Below are positions 23,365-34,184 of a DNA stretch of 64,000 nt, piece after piece (the stretch's first letter is position 1; each line of letters starts with the position of its first letter). The DNA is from Leptobrachium leishanense (lineage: Eukaryota > Chordata > Amphibia > Anura > Megophryidae). Location: positions 245,741,721 to 245,805,720 of the forward strand of contig CM019067.1 of assembly GCA_009667805.1 (NCBI GenBank). The letters are read 5' to 3'. The notes under the pieces are model-generated. The model had not been told where the DNA came from. It searched no databases and saw only the letters and a list, made by a program, of their open reading frames with translations. The position numbers and the translations under genes are program-made.

Positions 23365-24604
23365 TTAACCCTTTCGCTGCTGAGGCTTTTCCCGCCCCTA
23401 TGCTGAGGTCATTTTTACCTGTTTTGCGCATCATGTTTAAACGTGTTTTGAAGGCTTATTTTAGTATATGACCCAGACATATTATATATCGTTCTTTCCG
23501 TCAGACTCAGTAGATTCATAATATGTCATTATTATATGTATACGTTATGTCATGTCTGTATATTATAACAAAAAATGCAATAAAATATGTATTTTCAATA
23601 ATTTACAATGTGTAAAGTGTTTTTTTCCACATTTTAACATGCGAGCAATTGCGGTTATATTTTGTATGGGGTGCGCTTGTTAAAAAAATTAGAGATGGGG
23701 TCTCGTTACATTTTTTTTTGGGGAAAATGACACTATTTTTAACAAACGCACCGCATACAAAAATCGTTAGTGCAGCATCATTGTTCACATTATAATTGAA
23801 ATGGGAACAATATTGCTGCATTAACAAACCAAAAAAAAAAAAAAAAAAAGTGTTTATTTTTTTTTTTTTTTTTTTTTAATTTTTTTTATTTTTATTTTTC
23901 TTTTTTTTTTTTTTACAAAATTTTTCACTTTCATGTTTGGTATCGTTGGAACGGCCATGCTCTGGCCGATCCAACGATACCAAAATTTAACCCCTAGCTG
24001 CCACGGATCGGGAGATAGGGAGTTCATTGGAACTCCCTATCTCCACAGTTGGTGGCAGTTAGGGGTTAAGTCTAGGACTGGCGTCATCGTGCTACGCACG
24101 ATGACGCCAGTCCTCTGGGGGAGTTCCCGGAGGCTTGGCCGACATCCAAGATGTCGGCCAGCTCCGGGAAAGGATCGCGAACCGGCGCTTTTCAGCGCCG
24201 ATTCGCGATCCAGCTCCCCAGGGGTTAATGCCAGGCATCATTTGGAAGGGCAGGCTGTGCCCTTCCAAATGATGCCTGGGTTAACCCCCTGTGCGCTGCC
24301 GATCGGGAGGGAGAGAGGTCCGAAGGACCTCCCCCCTCCCTTTCAGGCGCCTCCTCCGCACATGCGGGGGGGGGCGCCTGAATTAGGTGTCATCGCGCCC
24401 CCGCGATGACACCTAATTCTGGCGGCTGCTGGTCCGGATGCCGGGCTAACATCCAGGATGTCAGCCCGCACCGGAGGGGCCAGCGATCGGCCGGAACCCG
24501 GCCGAACGCTGACCCCGATGGGAGGACGCGCTCAGCGCGTCCTCCGCATACCAGCGGGACTGCTGAGGACGCGCTCAGCGCGTCCTCAGCAGCGAAGTGG
24601 TTAA
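23365..24604 (-). mobile_element. TTAA-flanked hairpin element (P4)
   Basis: TTAA at 23365-23368 and 24601-24604, splitting the Tc1 sequence GTTTAGACATTAATGGCTGTG exactly. Orientation is reversed relative to 928-2584: AT-rich half first, then about a dozen palindromes ending in CGCTCAGCGCGTCC repeats. 1240 bp, no coding frame of note. Confidence 0.85.
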
Positions 24605-24644
24605 TGGCTGTGTGTTGAGTTATTTTGAGGGGACAGTAAATTTA

Positions 24645-25369
24645 GTGCTAAATTACGATCTTGGCGTTAAAACGCGGGCACAAGGGAGGAAAAACTGCGC
24701 CGGCAGTTTTCCCCCTTGCGCCTGCATTTTAATGCTGGATTACAATGCAGGCGCAAAAAATGCTGCCTGCATTGTTACTGCGCGTTAAAATCCTGGATCA
24801 GCGCTGCCGCGAGCATCCACTCGATGGAGTCCATAGGGCTCTATTGAGTTCCCCCCTGCCGGTCAAATGACCAGCCGGATCTCACCTCGCGAGATCCGGC
24901 TGATCGGCGTAGTGATACACAGGGAGAGACTGGGGGGACTTTTCCCCCCAGTCTTTCCCTGCTCCCGCCGAACGGAGGAGGCGGTTGGAGCCGTGGTCCT
25001 CGCCGCAGGACAGAGGGTGAGTATAAGATTCATTTTTTGATTTTTTTTGGCTGGTGTTAACGGATTCCGCTTCTGCAGAATCTGTTAACACCAAGTCCTG
25101 GCTCTGGTTAACTTTCCGCTAACCAGAGCCGGACATTAATCAACGTTAGGACTTTGTAATCCAGTGCTGATTAACACTTTGCGCTCCCCATGATATGTAT
25201 AGGGAGCGCAAAGTACAGTAACCTCGCGCTGAAAGGCGCAAGGTACCAAACGCAAACGGGTCACTTAACCCGTTTGCGTTTGGATTGTAATATGCGGTAA
25301 ACACTGCAGCAAACGTTAATGCTCACGCAAGTGAGCATTAACGTTTGCGTGAAGATTGTAATGTAGCCC
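24645..25369. mobile_element. PIF/Harbinger-like element (H8)
   Basis: GTGCTAAATTACGATCTT at the left; the complement of the right end is GGGCTACATTACAATCTTC. TTA at 24642-24644 and 25370-25372, restoring the Tc1 sequence AAATTTACACTG. The interior is a chain of palindromes. Family member truncated at 63542-64000. 725 bp. Confidence 0.75.
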
Positions 25370-25504
25370 TTACACTGTTATACAAGCTGTACACTCACTA
25401 CTTTACATTGTAGCAAAGTGTCATTTCTTCAGCGTTGTCACATAAAAAGATATAATCAAATATTTACAAAAATGTGAGGGGTGTACTCACTTCTGTCAGA
25501 TACT

Positions 25505-27160
25505 GTATGTATATGTATGGTAGCAAAAATCTCTGCACACATGATGTGTATTTAATCAATAAAAATGTATATATACAGTATATATATTAAAATGTGGAAA
25601 CGTTTTCAAAACATAGAGAAAATGACTCGGTGATCATACCCAGAGATACAAATATAGCAAAGGTAATGGCCGAAACGTGGGAAAATAAAATCAGCATATT
25701 TATTAAATCATCTTAATCCTTGACTTGTTTTGTTTTTTGCACTGCACAATATTTTATGAGAAAACTATAAAAGTAAAGAAAAAAGGAAAAGAGAAATGAA
25801 TCTCAGGATTGACAGCTTGGCTTACTCTGGACCTTTTTAACCCTTTCACTGCTGAAGACGTGTGGGGCACGTCCTCATTGATGCACGTTACATGCTGAGG
25901 ACATGCCCCACACGTCATCAGCTGTGTGGGACCCCCGGCGGAGATACTCACCTCTCTGTCCGGGGTCCCACGGCGTTCTGACTTCAGCGTCCTCAGACGC
26001 TGAAGTCAAGCTCCTCCCGGCGTAAATGACGTCATCGCGCTTGGCGCGATGACGTCATTTCCAGGCGACCCCCCGGCAATGCCGGGAGATAGCCTGGAAG
26101 GGAGGGGGGATCCGTTCGGATCCCTCTCCCTCCCGATCGGAATGGAGCAGCGGAAAAAGCCAGGCACTGCTTAAAAGGGGAGAGTCTCCCCTTTTAAGCG
26201 GTGCCTGGCTTTAACCCCTCAAGCGCCGGGTTGCACTTCAGCGCCTTGCGGCGCTGAAGTGCAGCCTAGCTCCGGTGGGGGCCGCCATCTTGGATGGCGG
26301 CTCCACCCCCGGGTCTCCCCTCGCTGCCTGATGTCATCATGCATAGCGTGATGACGTCAGATAGCCGGGGAACCCCTAGCTGCCAGGGGATTTCCCAAGG
26401 AAATCCCCTGGTGGAGATAGGGGGTTCTTGTGAACCCCGATATCTCCAGTACCGTGGCAGCTAAGGGGTCATGGAGGGTGTAATTTGAAAGGCCTGAGCA
26501 TGGCCTTTTGAATGATACCCAACATGACTAGGTATAAAGTAAAAGAAAATTATAAAAAAAATTATAATAAAAATAATAAATAAATTTTTAAAAAAAAATA
26601 AAAATAAAAAAAAAACATGTTTTTTTTTTGTGTGTTGTTTTTATTAATGCAGCAATATTGTTCACATTTCAATTATAATGTGAACAATGATGCTGCACTA
26701 ATGATTTTTTTCTATAGGGTGCGTTTGCTAAAAATCACGTAATTCCCCCCACAAAATGTAACAAGTCCCCATTTCTAATTTTTGTACAAGCGCACCCCAT
26801 AGAAAACATAACCGCAAATGATCATGTGATAAAATGTGAAAAAAAACACTTTACACACTGCAGATGATTAAAAATTCAGTTTTTATTGTATTTTTTGTTA
26901 TAATATACAGACAGGACATGACGTATACATATAAAAATGATATATTATGAATCTGCCGAGTCTGCCGGAAAGAACGATATATAATATGTCTGGGTCATTT
27001 ATTAAAATGTGGCTTCAAATCGCGTTTAAACATGATGAGCGAAAGCGGTAAAAATGAGCTCAGCACACAGCGGTGAAATGCCTCAGCAGTGAAGGGGTTA
27101 AAGGTATAAAGAGGTATAGAGTGGAGGTTGGACATATCAGTGGAGTGCCATATACTCTAT
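25505..27160. repeat. Right arm of large inverted duplication
   Basis: Inverted copy of 12924-13226 plus 14135-14261, starting at the same Tc1 junction. Interrupted only by the TTAA element 25837-27101; the uninterrupted site is visible at about 13000-13012 (CTCCTTTAAAAAGG). Confidence 0.7.
25837..27101 (+). mobile_element. TTAA-flanked hairpin element, divergent subfamily (P5)
   Basis: TTAA at 25837-25840 and 27098-27101. Same layout as 928-2584: hairpin half (e.g. GACGTCATCGCGC near 26028 with its complement; GGAGATAGGGGGTTC near 26413) then AT-rich half. Many hairpins have different sequence from the other copies yet occupy the same order. 1265 bp. Confidence 0.85.
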
Positions 27161-27162
27161 AT

Positions 27163-27294
27163 ACTGTTATACAAGCTGTACACTCACTACTTTACATTGT
27201 AGCAAAGTGTCATTTCTTAAGTGTTGTCACATGAAAAGATATAATAAAATATTTACAAAAATGTGAGGGGTGTGCTCACTTCTGTCAGATACTG
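27163..27294. mobile_element. Tc1 terminal fragment
   Basis: ACTGTTATACAAGCTGTACAC to CTTCTGTCAGATACTG, the outer 130 bp of the same Tc1 family, at the outer edge of the right arm. Confidence 0.8.
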
Positions 27295-28049
27295 TATGTG
27301 TTTTTCAAGACCTTTTTTAATATATGGGACTATATAAATATTTTAGAACGTAAGAAATACATTATGTAACTAAGAAAACATGGTGTAAACAGTAGAATAC
27401 CCTTTTGGTCCTCAGTACATATGGTACATCCCAGTATATGTAATATATACATTAGCTATAGGTTTGTGTTCAGCTGCCTGAGCTTTGAGGAGAATGGAAG
27501 TGCATGAGAAGCAGACTATGCAGTGATGGAAAGATAATGCAATACTCTAGTCTTCCATTTTGTAATTAATTTACAAAGCTTTTAAACTCACTAGTATTTA
27601 GGAAAATGTCATTGATTAAATAGGAAACATCAATTAGGAGTCTTTTAAGGGAGAGCTGTTTGAACGCCACACAAATGTATATATTCTTCTTTTGGTCTCT
27701 AATGGCTTATTCTTTTTTAATCTTTTGCTTGCGCCGGATAGTTCTTGTATTAAAGTGATATGAACATTGTTATATGGAGGAGCTGGGAAGAGAGTATGAT
27801 AGGTGGTGCGTCTGTGGTTAATGGAATATGGATGAAGAGACATAAGTGAATTTGTGACGATTTAGAGATTGACTCTTTTGAGAAGTTAGAGCATGGAAAC
27901 AGTGAAACATTTTGTTTTTATAAATAGCCATGCCTGAGAATACACAAATCACATGCGTAAATAGCCCCAATGAGAGCCTTGAAAGAAACATGCTAATAGT
28001 TTTTCTAGCGATTACCAGATCGACCAATATTAGAGACGATATTAATAAC
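27295..28049. other. Unannotated interval
   Basis: AT-rich, unique-looking; no element ends or gene recognised. Confidence 0.5.
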
Positions 28050-28052
28050 TTA

Positions 28053-29235
28053 GGGTCCTATTACATTCTTCACGCAAAACGCACGCGCAACGCGTGAATT
28101 TGTGCACCCAACAATAAACGTTAACACGCGTAAATCAACGCTGGTATTACAATCCTCGCGCATTTTTTCATCCATCAAAAAATAACGCACGTAAAACGGA
28201 CGCGCAAAAACGCGCACGCAGCAACGTTCAGTTCAGAAATCAGTGTGCGGACTGTTTTTTTTCACGCGATTCAGCCAATCAGAATTAAGAACCACAATTG
28301 TCTCGCGTTAAGTTTTTGCACCTGTCAAAGTCAATCTGCGCATATATGCTGCATCAATAATAAATGCACACACAACTTCTCAAATTTATTGGTTTGGTAT
28401 ATGTAGAATGTGTAACTATACTTTGCTGCGTATTATTTTTTGGGCTGGTGTATTTGGTTTCGCCAGGTTGATAGAATTTGCCATTAACACCAGCTTTTAG
28501 GAGTTGCTAAAATTATGCGTGCAAAGGCTGTGCGATACAAACTGCGCATAGATTGTAATACCGATAGAAGAGAAAAATAGTGAAGCGCCCACCAGAATAG
28601 TGACCAATCACGATCGCTCAACGTTGTGTACGGTGGTTCCTCTAAAAAAACAGAAATAGTTGTATACAAATTTGACAACGTAGCGCCAATATGAAACTGG
28701 TAAACGCGATTAGGCACCATATATGTACATCAATAGTTTTTCTTTCTTCTCTTCTAGAGAACACTCCTTGTACTTGTAGGTCAGCAATACTACAGGAGGA
28801 AATAGAGACCAAAATTGCGCAGTATATCAATTCAATAGCGCAATTTTGGTCTTTATTTCCTCCTGTAGTATTGTTGACCTACAAGTACAAGGAGTGTTGT
28901 CTAGAAGAGAAGAGAGAAAAACTATTGATGGACATATATGGTGCCTAATCGCGTTTACCAGTTTCATATTGGCGCTACGTTGTCAAATTTGTATAGGTTG
29001 TAATACCATCCTCGTAACAGCGCACAAACGCATTTGCGTCCACAATGTTAAGCATAGGACGCGCGAAGTACAGTAAGCTCGCGCTGCATTCACGCAGGTT
29101 CACCCGCGGTAGACGTATACACGCGTTTGTTGCGCTGACATTGTAATACGACGTTCAGCGCAAAGGGTTTTGTCCCTTGCATTAATGCGTTCTTGCGCGG
29201 GCGCAAACATATGCGCCAAGATTGTAATAGGGCCC
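28053..29235. mobile_element. PIF/Harbinger-like element invaded by a palindrome (H9)
   Basis: GGGTCCTATTACATTCTTCA at the left and GATTGTAATAGGGCCC at the right, TTA at 28050-28052 and 29236-29238. Same family as 4885-5638 and 17577-18309. Interrupted by 28563-28997. Confidence 0.75.
28563..28997. mobile_element. Insertion made largely of a long palindrome
   Basis: Flanked by the 10-bp direct repeat TTGTAATACC (28553-28562 and 28998-29007); sister elements show the site uninterrupted (near 18073). After about 100 bp of single-copy sequence, arms of about 157 bp (28663-28819 and 28838-28995) are near-perfect complements around an 18-bp centre. Unknown class. Confidence 0.75.
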
Positions 29236-29298
29236 TTAATGAATAATAGAAATCAGTCTTAAATGTACTAACACTTTTTTTTAAAAAAAAGACACTCC

Positions 29299-29567
29299 GG
29301 ATAACAATGGCGGAAGGATTACAATCTCCCAAATGGGACCCATGGAAACTTTGGGATGTACACAAAATATATAAGGCATGCGGTCTCTAGTAAAAGTCTA
29401 TGTTTGAGCTATATACCTCCTGCTGCAAACCCCTCCCCCCCCTTTTTTTTTTTTTTCTTTCCCCCCCTCCCTCCATCCCCCAAGGTTGTTGAATGTATGT
29501 ATATTTTTCTTGTCTGTCTGGAAATATCCAATAAAAATGTAATTTAAAAAAAAAAAAAAAAAAAAAA
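29299..29567 (+). mobile_element. 5'-truncated L1-like LINE tail
   Basis: Flanked by GACACTCC (29291-29298 and 29568-29575) preceded by an A-run, and ending in AATAAAAATG followed by a poly(A) of about 23. The first 90 bases read as a C-terminal peptide with paired Trp residues (WDPWKLWDV) ending at TAG, as in L1-type ORF2 ends. It was inserted between short complementary AAAGACACTC motifs (29291 and about 29625-29640). Confidence 0.7.
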
Positions 29568-29762
29568 GACACTCCAATTCAGCGGACGACTTTGTAACGT
29601 CCAAATTTGACTGCGGGCAAATCAGAGTGTCTTTTTTTTAAAGACATGACTATCAATATCTGTGATATTGATATATTTTTTTAGGACTGATGCCAGTTGT
29701 TCATTAAATTGTTGCTATTGGCTGTTTAACGGTTAATGCCTAGTTTTTACCATAATAAATCC

Positions 29763-30118
29763 TGGGTGCTATTCCAAGGTTGGTGTAAACCTAACCAGCG
29801 ACGGTGTAAACTTAACAACTCCATAGGTTATAATGGATCTGGTAAGTTTCCAACAGCTCTGGTTAAGTTAAAACTGGTAAAATCAGCATTCATCCCTGTA
29901 ATGGCACAAACAAGCTAAAACCTTGTGAGACCTGAGCGGGCCCCACCGCAGAGCAGGCCACTAGTGCTGTTGCTCGTTCTCAGGACCCTCACAACCCCCC
30001 CCTTCCCTCACTAAACTTAAGAACTCCATAGAATATAATGGCTCTGGTAAGTTTCCAACAGCTCTGGTTAAAACTGGTAAAATCATTTCTAAAAAAAAAC
30101 CCCTTGGAATAGGGCCCA
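29763..30118. mobile_element. MITE with TATTCCAAGG ends
   Basis: TGGGTGCTATTCCAAGG at the left, CCTTGGAATAGGGCCCA at the right. Internal inverted copies of TAAGTTTCCAACAGCTCTGG flank a centre shared with 6928-6995. No clean target duplication found. Confidence 0.6.
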
Positions 30119-30371
30119 AAGTAAGGTAAAATAAGCATTTTAGCAATCAGAAAAAAAGTGACTTATTGTCTACAAAGTGTTCATTCTATTTATTGCCTGA
30201 CATGCCCCTCCCTTCCTGGAGGGAAGCAGCTGTTTGCAGAGAGGAAAAGAGGATGATGATAAATTTCAGGTTAGCGTGAACAACTGGTCAAGCGCACCAT
30301 GAAAATTGACACATGAAAATGTGTATATCCTAATAAGGAAAAAATATGCAGCTAAAACAGACTAAGATATA

Positions 30372-30822
30372 CAGGTCTATTCACTAAAGGCGAAACTCAG
30401 GAGAACTGGCAGGAGAAGTGAAAATTCTAGGTCAAAATAGCCAAACCAGGTAACGGGTTTTCTTTCCCCTTATGAGTCATTATTTGGGTCCGGGTTGGGC
30501 CCCTCTTTCTTTCTTTTTTTTTCTCTTCTCTCTCTACTCTTTGTCTTCTTTCCTTTGTAACATATAGGTAAAATCAAGATGCTTAGGATGCTTTTAGTGT
30601 GGATGGATACTAAATTGGGACTTTCAAATATGGTGTTATGATACATGTATGTAGTTGTACCTTGAATTTATATGCATCTAATAAATTGTGATTTAAAATA
30701 AATAAATAGCCAAACCAGAAAAATTCTCCCATTTATCTAACTTTCCAAATCAGCTATTTGGTCTAGATTGTTCTCTTCTCCTGCCAATTTTCCTGAGTTT
30801 CACCTTTAAATGAATAGACCTG
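30372..30822. mobile_element. CAGGTCTATTCA palindromic MITE, interrupted
   Basis: CAGGTCTATTCACTAAAGG at the left, CCTTTAAATGAATAGACCTG at the right, TA on both sides (30370-30371, 30823-30824). About 195 bp once the retroposed insert 30450-30705 is removed. Its core (AAATTCTAGGTCAAAATAGCC) is shared with 49367-49546. Confidence 0.75.
30450..30705 (+). mobile_element. Retroposed LINE-like tail with 13-bp target duplication
   Basis: Flanked by ATAGCCAAACCAG at 30437-30449 and 30706-30718. The 3' end is A-rich (AATAAATTGTGATTTAAAAT), suggesting target-primed reverse transcription. The C/T-rich stretch at 30505-30545 and layout resemble 29299-29567. Confidence 0.65.
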
Positions 30823-30824
30823 TA

Positions 30825-31134
30825 ATCTTCCAGGTATGACATGGGTGTGGTACAATAGGAGTCCAACAGAATGAAAAACCTAAAAAACAGAAAGATCACA
30901 AATAGTGAAGTCCATAAAATATAGTATAAAATATATTAAGAAAAGGTAGCACACTCACACTTCTTAGAGTCGAGGTAGACTCTAATATTAGTGCCTGGTG
31001 TTTTTTAAGACACATGCAGCTGCCTGTCGCAGTGTCTGGTCTAAGGATAAATCCTCAAGTCAAAAAGAAAGTGACCATAGTGTAATACTACATTAGTGGA
31101 AACACTATATCTATACCTTCTATACCTCCTATAC
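30825..31134. other. Unannotated interval
   Basis: Ends in short repeats of CTATACCTCC at 31108-31145. Nothing else recognised. Confidence 0.45.
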
Positions 31135-32297
31135 CATCTATACCTCCTCACTGGGTAAATTCATCACCAGCTATGGCTTAAAGTATCACCTATACACTGA
31201 TGACACGAAGATCTACCTCTCCACTCCTGATCTCTCCCCCTCCGTTCTCTCTCAGGTCAGTGATTGTCTGTCTGGTATCTCTGCCTGGATGGCCGCTCAC
31301 TACCTGAAGATCAACATGTCCAAGACCGAGCTCCTTCTTATTCCCCCCTCTAACTCTACTACAGTTTCTGACTTCTCCATAATTGTTGACGGAATCACTA
31401 TCCTTCCTTCTGCACAAGTTGCCTCGGAGTGACACTTGACTCCAGTCTTTCCTTCAGCCCCTACGTCCAATCACTCTCATCATCTTGCCGCAATCACCTC
31501 CGTAACATTGCCAAAATTCGTCCATTTCTAACTGCTAACACCACCAAACAACTTATCCACTCGCTTGTTATCTCCCGTCTGGACTACTGCAACAACCTCC
31601 TGACTGGCCTTCCTATCTCCCGCCTCTCCCCCCTGCAGTCCATCCTAAACACATCAGCCCGGCTTATCCATCTCACCCGAAGCTCTGTCTCTGCTGCTCC
31701 TCTCTGTGAATCCCTGCACTGGATCCCCATCCACTGCAGAATCAAATTCAAACTACTCACCCTCACCTACAAAACCCTCACTAACACCGCCCCTCACTAC
31801 CTGTCCTCACTAATCACCAAATACACCCCAGCCCGTCCCCTACTATCCAACAATGTCCTGCGCCTGGCATCCTCCATCATTACCTCTTCACATGCCAGAT
31901 TGCAGGACTTTTATCGTGCGGCACCGACCCTATGGAACGCGCTTCCTCGCAAAATCAGACTGTCCCCAAATCTGGCTTCATTTAAACACTCCCTAAAGAC
32001 CCTTCTTTTTAGGGAAGCCTTCCACCCGACTCCGTAACAAGACATCCGACCAACCCAAAAACAGTCCTCACCCTCCCTGCATTAACTCATCACTGTAGTC
32101 CCCCCCTCCTGTTTCTAATCCCCTCACCATCTAGATTGTAAATTCCCACAGGAATAGGGTCCTCATATCCTCATGTATCTGCTGGCAGGAATACTGACCT
32201 GTCTCTTGTGTATGTATTGTAGAATTGTCCTGTCTTTACCCATTACACCTTGTACAGCGCTGCGGAATGTGTTGGCGCTTAATAAATAATAATAAAT
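31135..32297 (+). mobile_element. L2-clade LINE, 5'-truncated
   Basis: The 3' part of a jockey-superfamily (L2-like) non-LTR retrotransposon. It runs from within the reverse transcriptase (catalytic YTDD at 31193-31204) through the conserved C-terminal region and a 3' UTR to the terminal GTTGGCGCTTAATAAATAAT repeat tail. A frameshift lies at about 31412-31425. Same 3' end as 44107-44281 and 15838-15978. Confidence 0.8.
31190..32037 (+). pseudogene. L2-like reverse transcriptase, C-terminal part, frameshifted
   Basis: The first segment (about 31148-31420) reads as [15 protein letters not shown]..., containing the catalytic YxDD loop of the palm domain. The reading frame then shifts near 31415, and the rest is open from 31429 to 32037 (202 codons). 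The second segment has the typical thumb and C-terminal text of fish/amphibian L2 elements: LDYCNNLLTGLP, LHWIPI, YRAAPTLWNALP. In an active element the enzyme copies the LINE RNA at the nicked target. The N-terminal endonuclease and most of the polymerase are absent, so this copy is dead. Confidence 0.85.
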
Positions 32298-32469
32298 GCC
32301 CTTTAAAGGCTAATACTCACACTTTAGTGAGCCAACAGCTGGCTCTGCAAGCGAATCCCTTCTGGTTGCTTCTTGACAGATAGAATTGTATAAAGCTGAC
32401 ACTCTTGGAGATTCCTTTATATGGTGTAAATCATTGCAAAGGAGATCTGCTGCCCCAAGAAAGTGCTAC

Positions 32470-33000
32470 ATGTATGTAAGCTTCAAAATAATAACACTTT
32501 AATATGATACATAAAACAATAAAAACAATAAGGGTTCCCCAAAATGCGTTTCGCCCAGACAGAGGGCTTCATCAGTTGGGAAATATAAGAAGAACCAGTC
32601 CATACCAACCCTTTATATTTACAATAAATCAGATACCTCCTCGGCTGTCCATAACTCGCAAATCGTGCAATTCTCCCATCTTGTCGCTGCTTGATGACGC
32701 CATCATGACGAATCTACTAGCCAGAGACGTTCCCAAGACGTATCTGCGTTCTGCCATGGAATGCGGAAGTGGCTGTCCTGACACTGAGCTTTTGATACAT
32801 ACGCCTTCACTCTGGAACGCGGCAGTGTTACCTCTTCCCTCCACAATCTCGGGAATAGCTTCTTCCGATCTCCATTATCTATTGGTCACTTCTTCGTTTG
32901 GAACACTTCCCTGATCTCCTCCAGATAAAAAAGAATGACAACAAAGGGCTGGTACACTTCTAATATATATATATATATATATATATAAATATATTGTTCA
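32470..33000. other. Unassigned repeat-like sequence
   Basis: Contains a hairpin motif at 32545-32575 (minus strand CTGATGAAG...CGAAACGC) of a kind recurring in this window, and a TA microsatellite at about 32961-32985. It lies downstream of the Penelope-like remnant and may be part of it. An open frame of 136 codons at 32504-32914 shows no domain. Confidence 0.4.
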
Positions 33001-33019
33001 AATATAAAAATATATGTAT

Positions 33020-33475
33020 ATTAGGGATGTGCGTTGTTTCGGATTTCGGAATTTCGGAATTTTCACGAAATTTCCTGATTCGTGTTTTCGGATGCGGCCG
33101 AATTTCCGAAAATTTTTAGATCCGAAAATGGCAGATCCGAAAAGTTTTCCGAGCCGAAACGAAATATTTTCGGAATTTTCGAATGGACTTGAAATGTGTC
33201 AAATCGAAATTTATTGCTTTGAAACGAGGAGAACAGACGTTCCGAAAAAACGAAAATTTCCGAAATTACAAAAAGTCGATACAAAAAACGAGCAAAGTGA
33301 CACAAAAATACGAAAAACGGTCGAAATTCCAGGAAAAAAAATGTACACGAAAAACGAATCGAGCCGAACCGAATCGAAACAGAAATCGGTCGAAACGAGC
33401 CGAATCGAAAAGTTTAAAAATCCCAAAAATCGAACCGAATCGAACCAAAAAAAAATTCGGTGTACAAGCATAATG
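33020..33475. repeat. TTTCGGAATTTCG-rich repeat element
   Basis: Dense TTCGGA/CGAAT and CCGAATCGAA motifs, starting TTAGGGATGTGCG and ending TTCGGTGTACAAGC. Base texture is quite unlike its flanks. It resembles the ends of the hAT-like element 11807-12524, but no clean target duplication is seen. The 156-codon open frame at 33014-33484 arises from the repeat vocabulary. Confidence 0.5.
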
Positions 33476-33499
33476 TATATATAAAAATCACACCCACCT

Positions 33500-33765
33500 A
33501 ATACTCTCATATAGAAAAAGATAAAAAAAGTTTATAAAATTATACATAAATTAAAATCCTTATTTAGTCCCCTAGGGACCAAAGTATCCAATTCAAAAAT
33601 AAAAACGCATCTCTTCCCTACTGGTTGTTTTAATAAAATCTTCCCCCTACCAGCTATGAAATACTCTTTTTAAAACTGTAAGCCTATAGATGATGTTTGG
33701 ACTTGAAATGGGCTGTTACGGTATGATTTTCAAAACCCCTTTTTATATTTCCTATATGTTTCATC
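33500..33765 (-). pseudogene. Penelope-like element, C-terminal GIY-YIG region remnant
   Basis: On the minus strand two segments read as the end of a Penelope-like protein. One is KRGFENHTVTAHFKSKHH (about 33685-33745), the other is GKRCVFIFELDTLVPRGLN followed by KDFN and a stop (about 33520-33610). The phrases H-V-x-x-H-F-K and LDTL-P-GLN-DF are characteristic of the C-terminal endonuclease part of these retroelements. Internal stops and frame changes separate the segments, and no reverse transcriptase remains. Recognition is from memory of the family and needs a profile search. Confidence 0.6.
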
Positions 33766-34184
33766 ACTAAATTTCAGATTAGATAGCCAATACCTCACCA
33801 ATACCCCCACAAATAAAAATCACAAAAAATGTGTGAGTGCAGTCAATAAGAGAGGAGAAATAAGAAAAACAAACACTCCATGCGATAACTCAAGTATCCT
33901 CTATTAACATAAATCTGCACAGCTTCAGCAAAAGCAATTCTCTAGAATACAAAATTACACAAGTGTAATGCAGGGTTTGGATCCCCTGTGAGGTGTGTGT
34001 ATGGAACCCAATGGCAAGCTATGGATAAGGAAATCAGGAGGCGATGGAGAGTAAAGTAATCTTTTAGTGAACCATAAATAGTAGTTGAAGTCCAGAAAAT
34101 AATACAGTCAATAAGGTTGGAGTGGAATTCGTAAAACAAAGTCCCAGGAAGAACAACGGATAATAACGAGGATGATGGCGTGGT

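Larger units (their letters stand above)
23217..25504. mobile_element. Tc1 end, inverted copy, with two insertions
   Basis: Reading from the right: CAGTATCTGACAGAAGTGAG in complement from 25504, with TA at 25505-25506, through the ACAATGTAAAGTAGTGAGTG block, interrupted by the Harbinger-like element 24645-25369 and the TTAA element 23365-24604, ending near 23217 in the GCTTCACAGGTTGCCAC block. It is the inverted counterpart of 14262-14560 and shares its outside flank. No transposase segment is left. Confidence 0.75.

Noticed and set aside
32545..32575. Hammerhead ribozyme
   Set aside because: CTGATGA and GAAAC are present with a pairing stem II, but an extra A separates the core from stem II and no stem III with a cleavage site follows. 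Kept only as a hairpin motif.
33014..33484. 156-codon frame, Lys/Arg/Glu-rich
   Set aside because: Follows from CGAA-rich repeat text; no domain.
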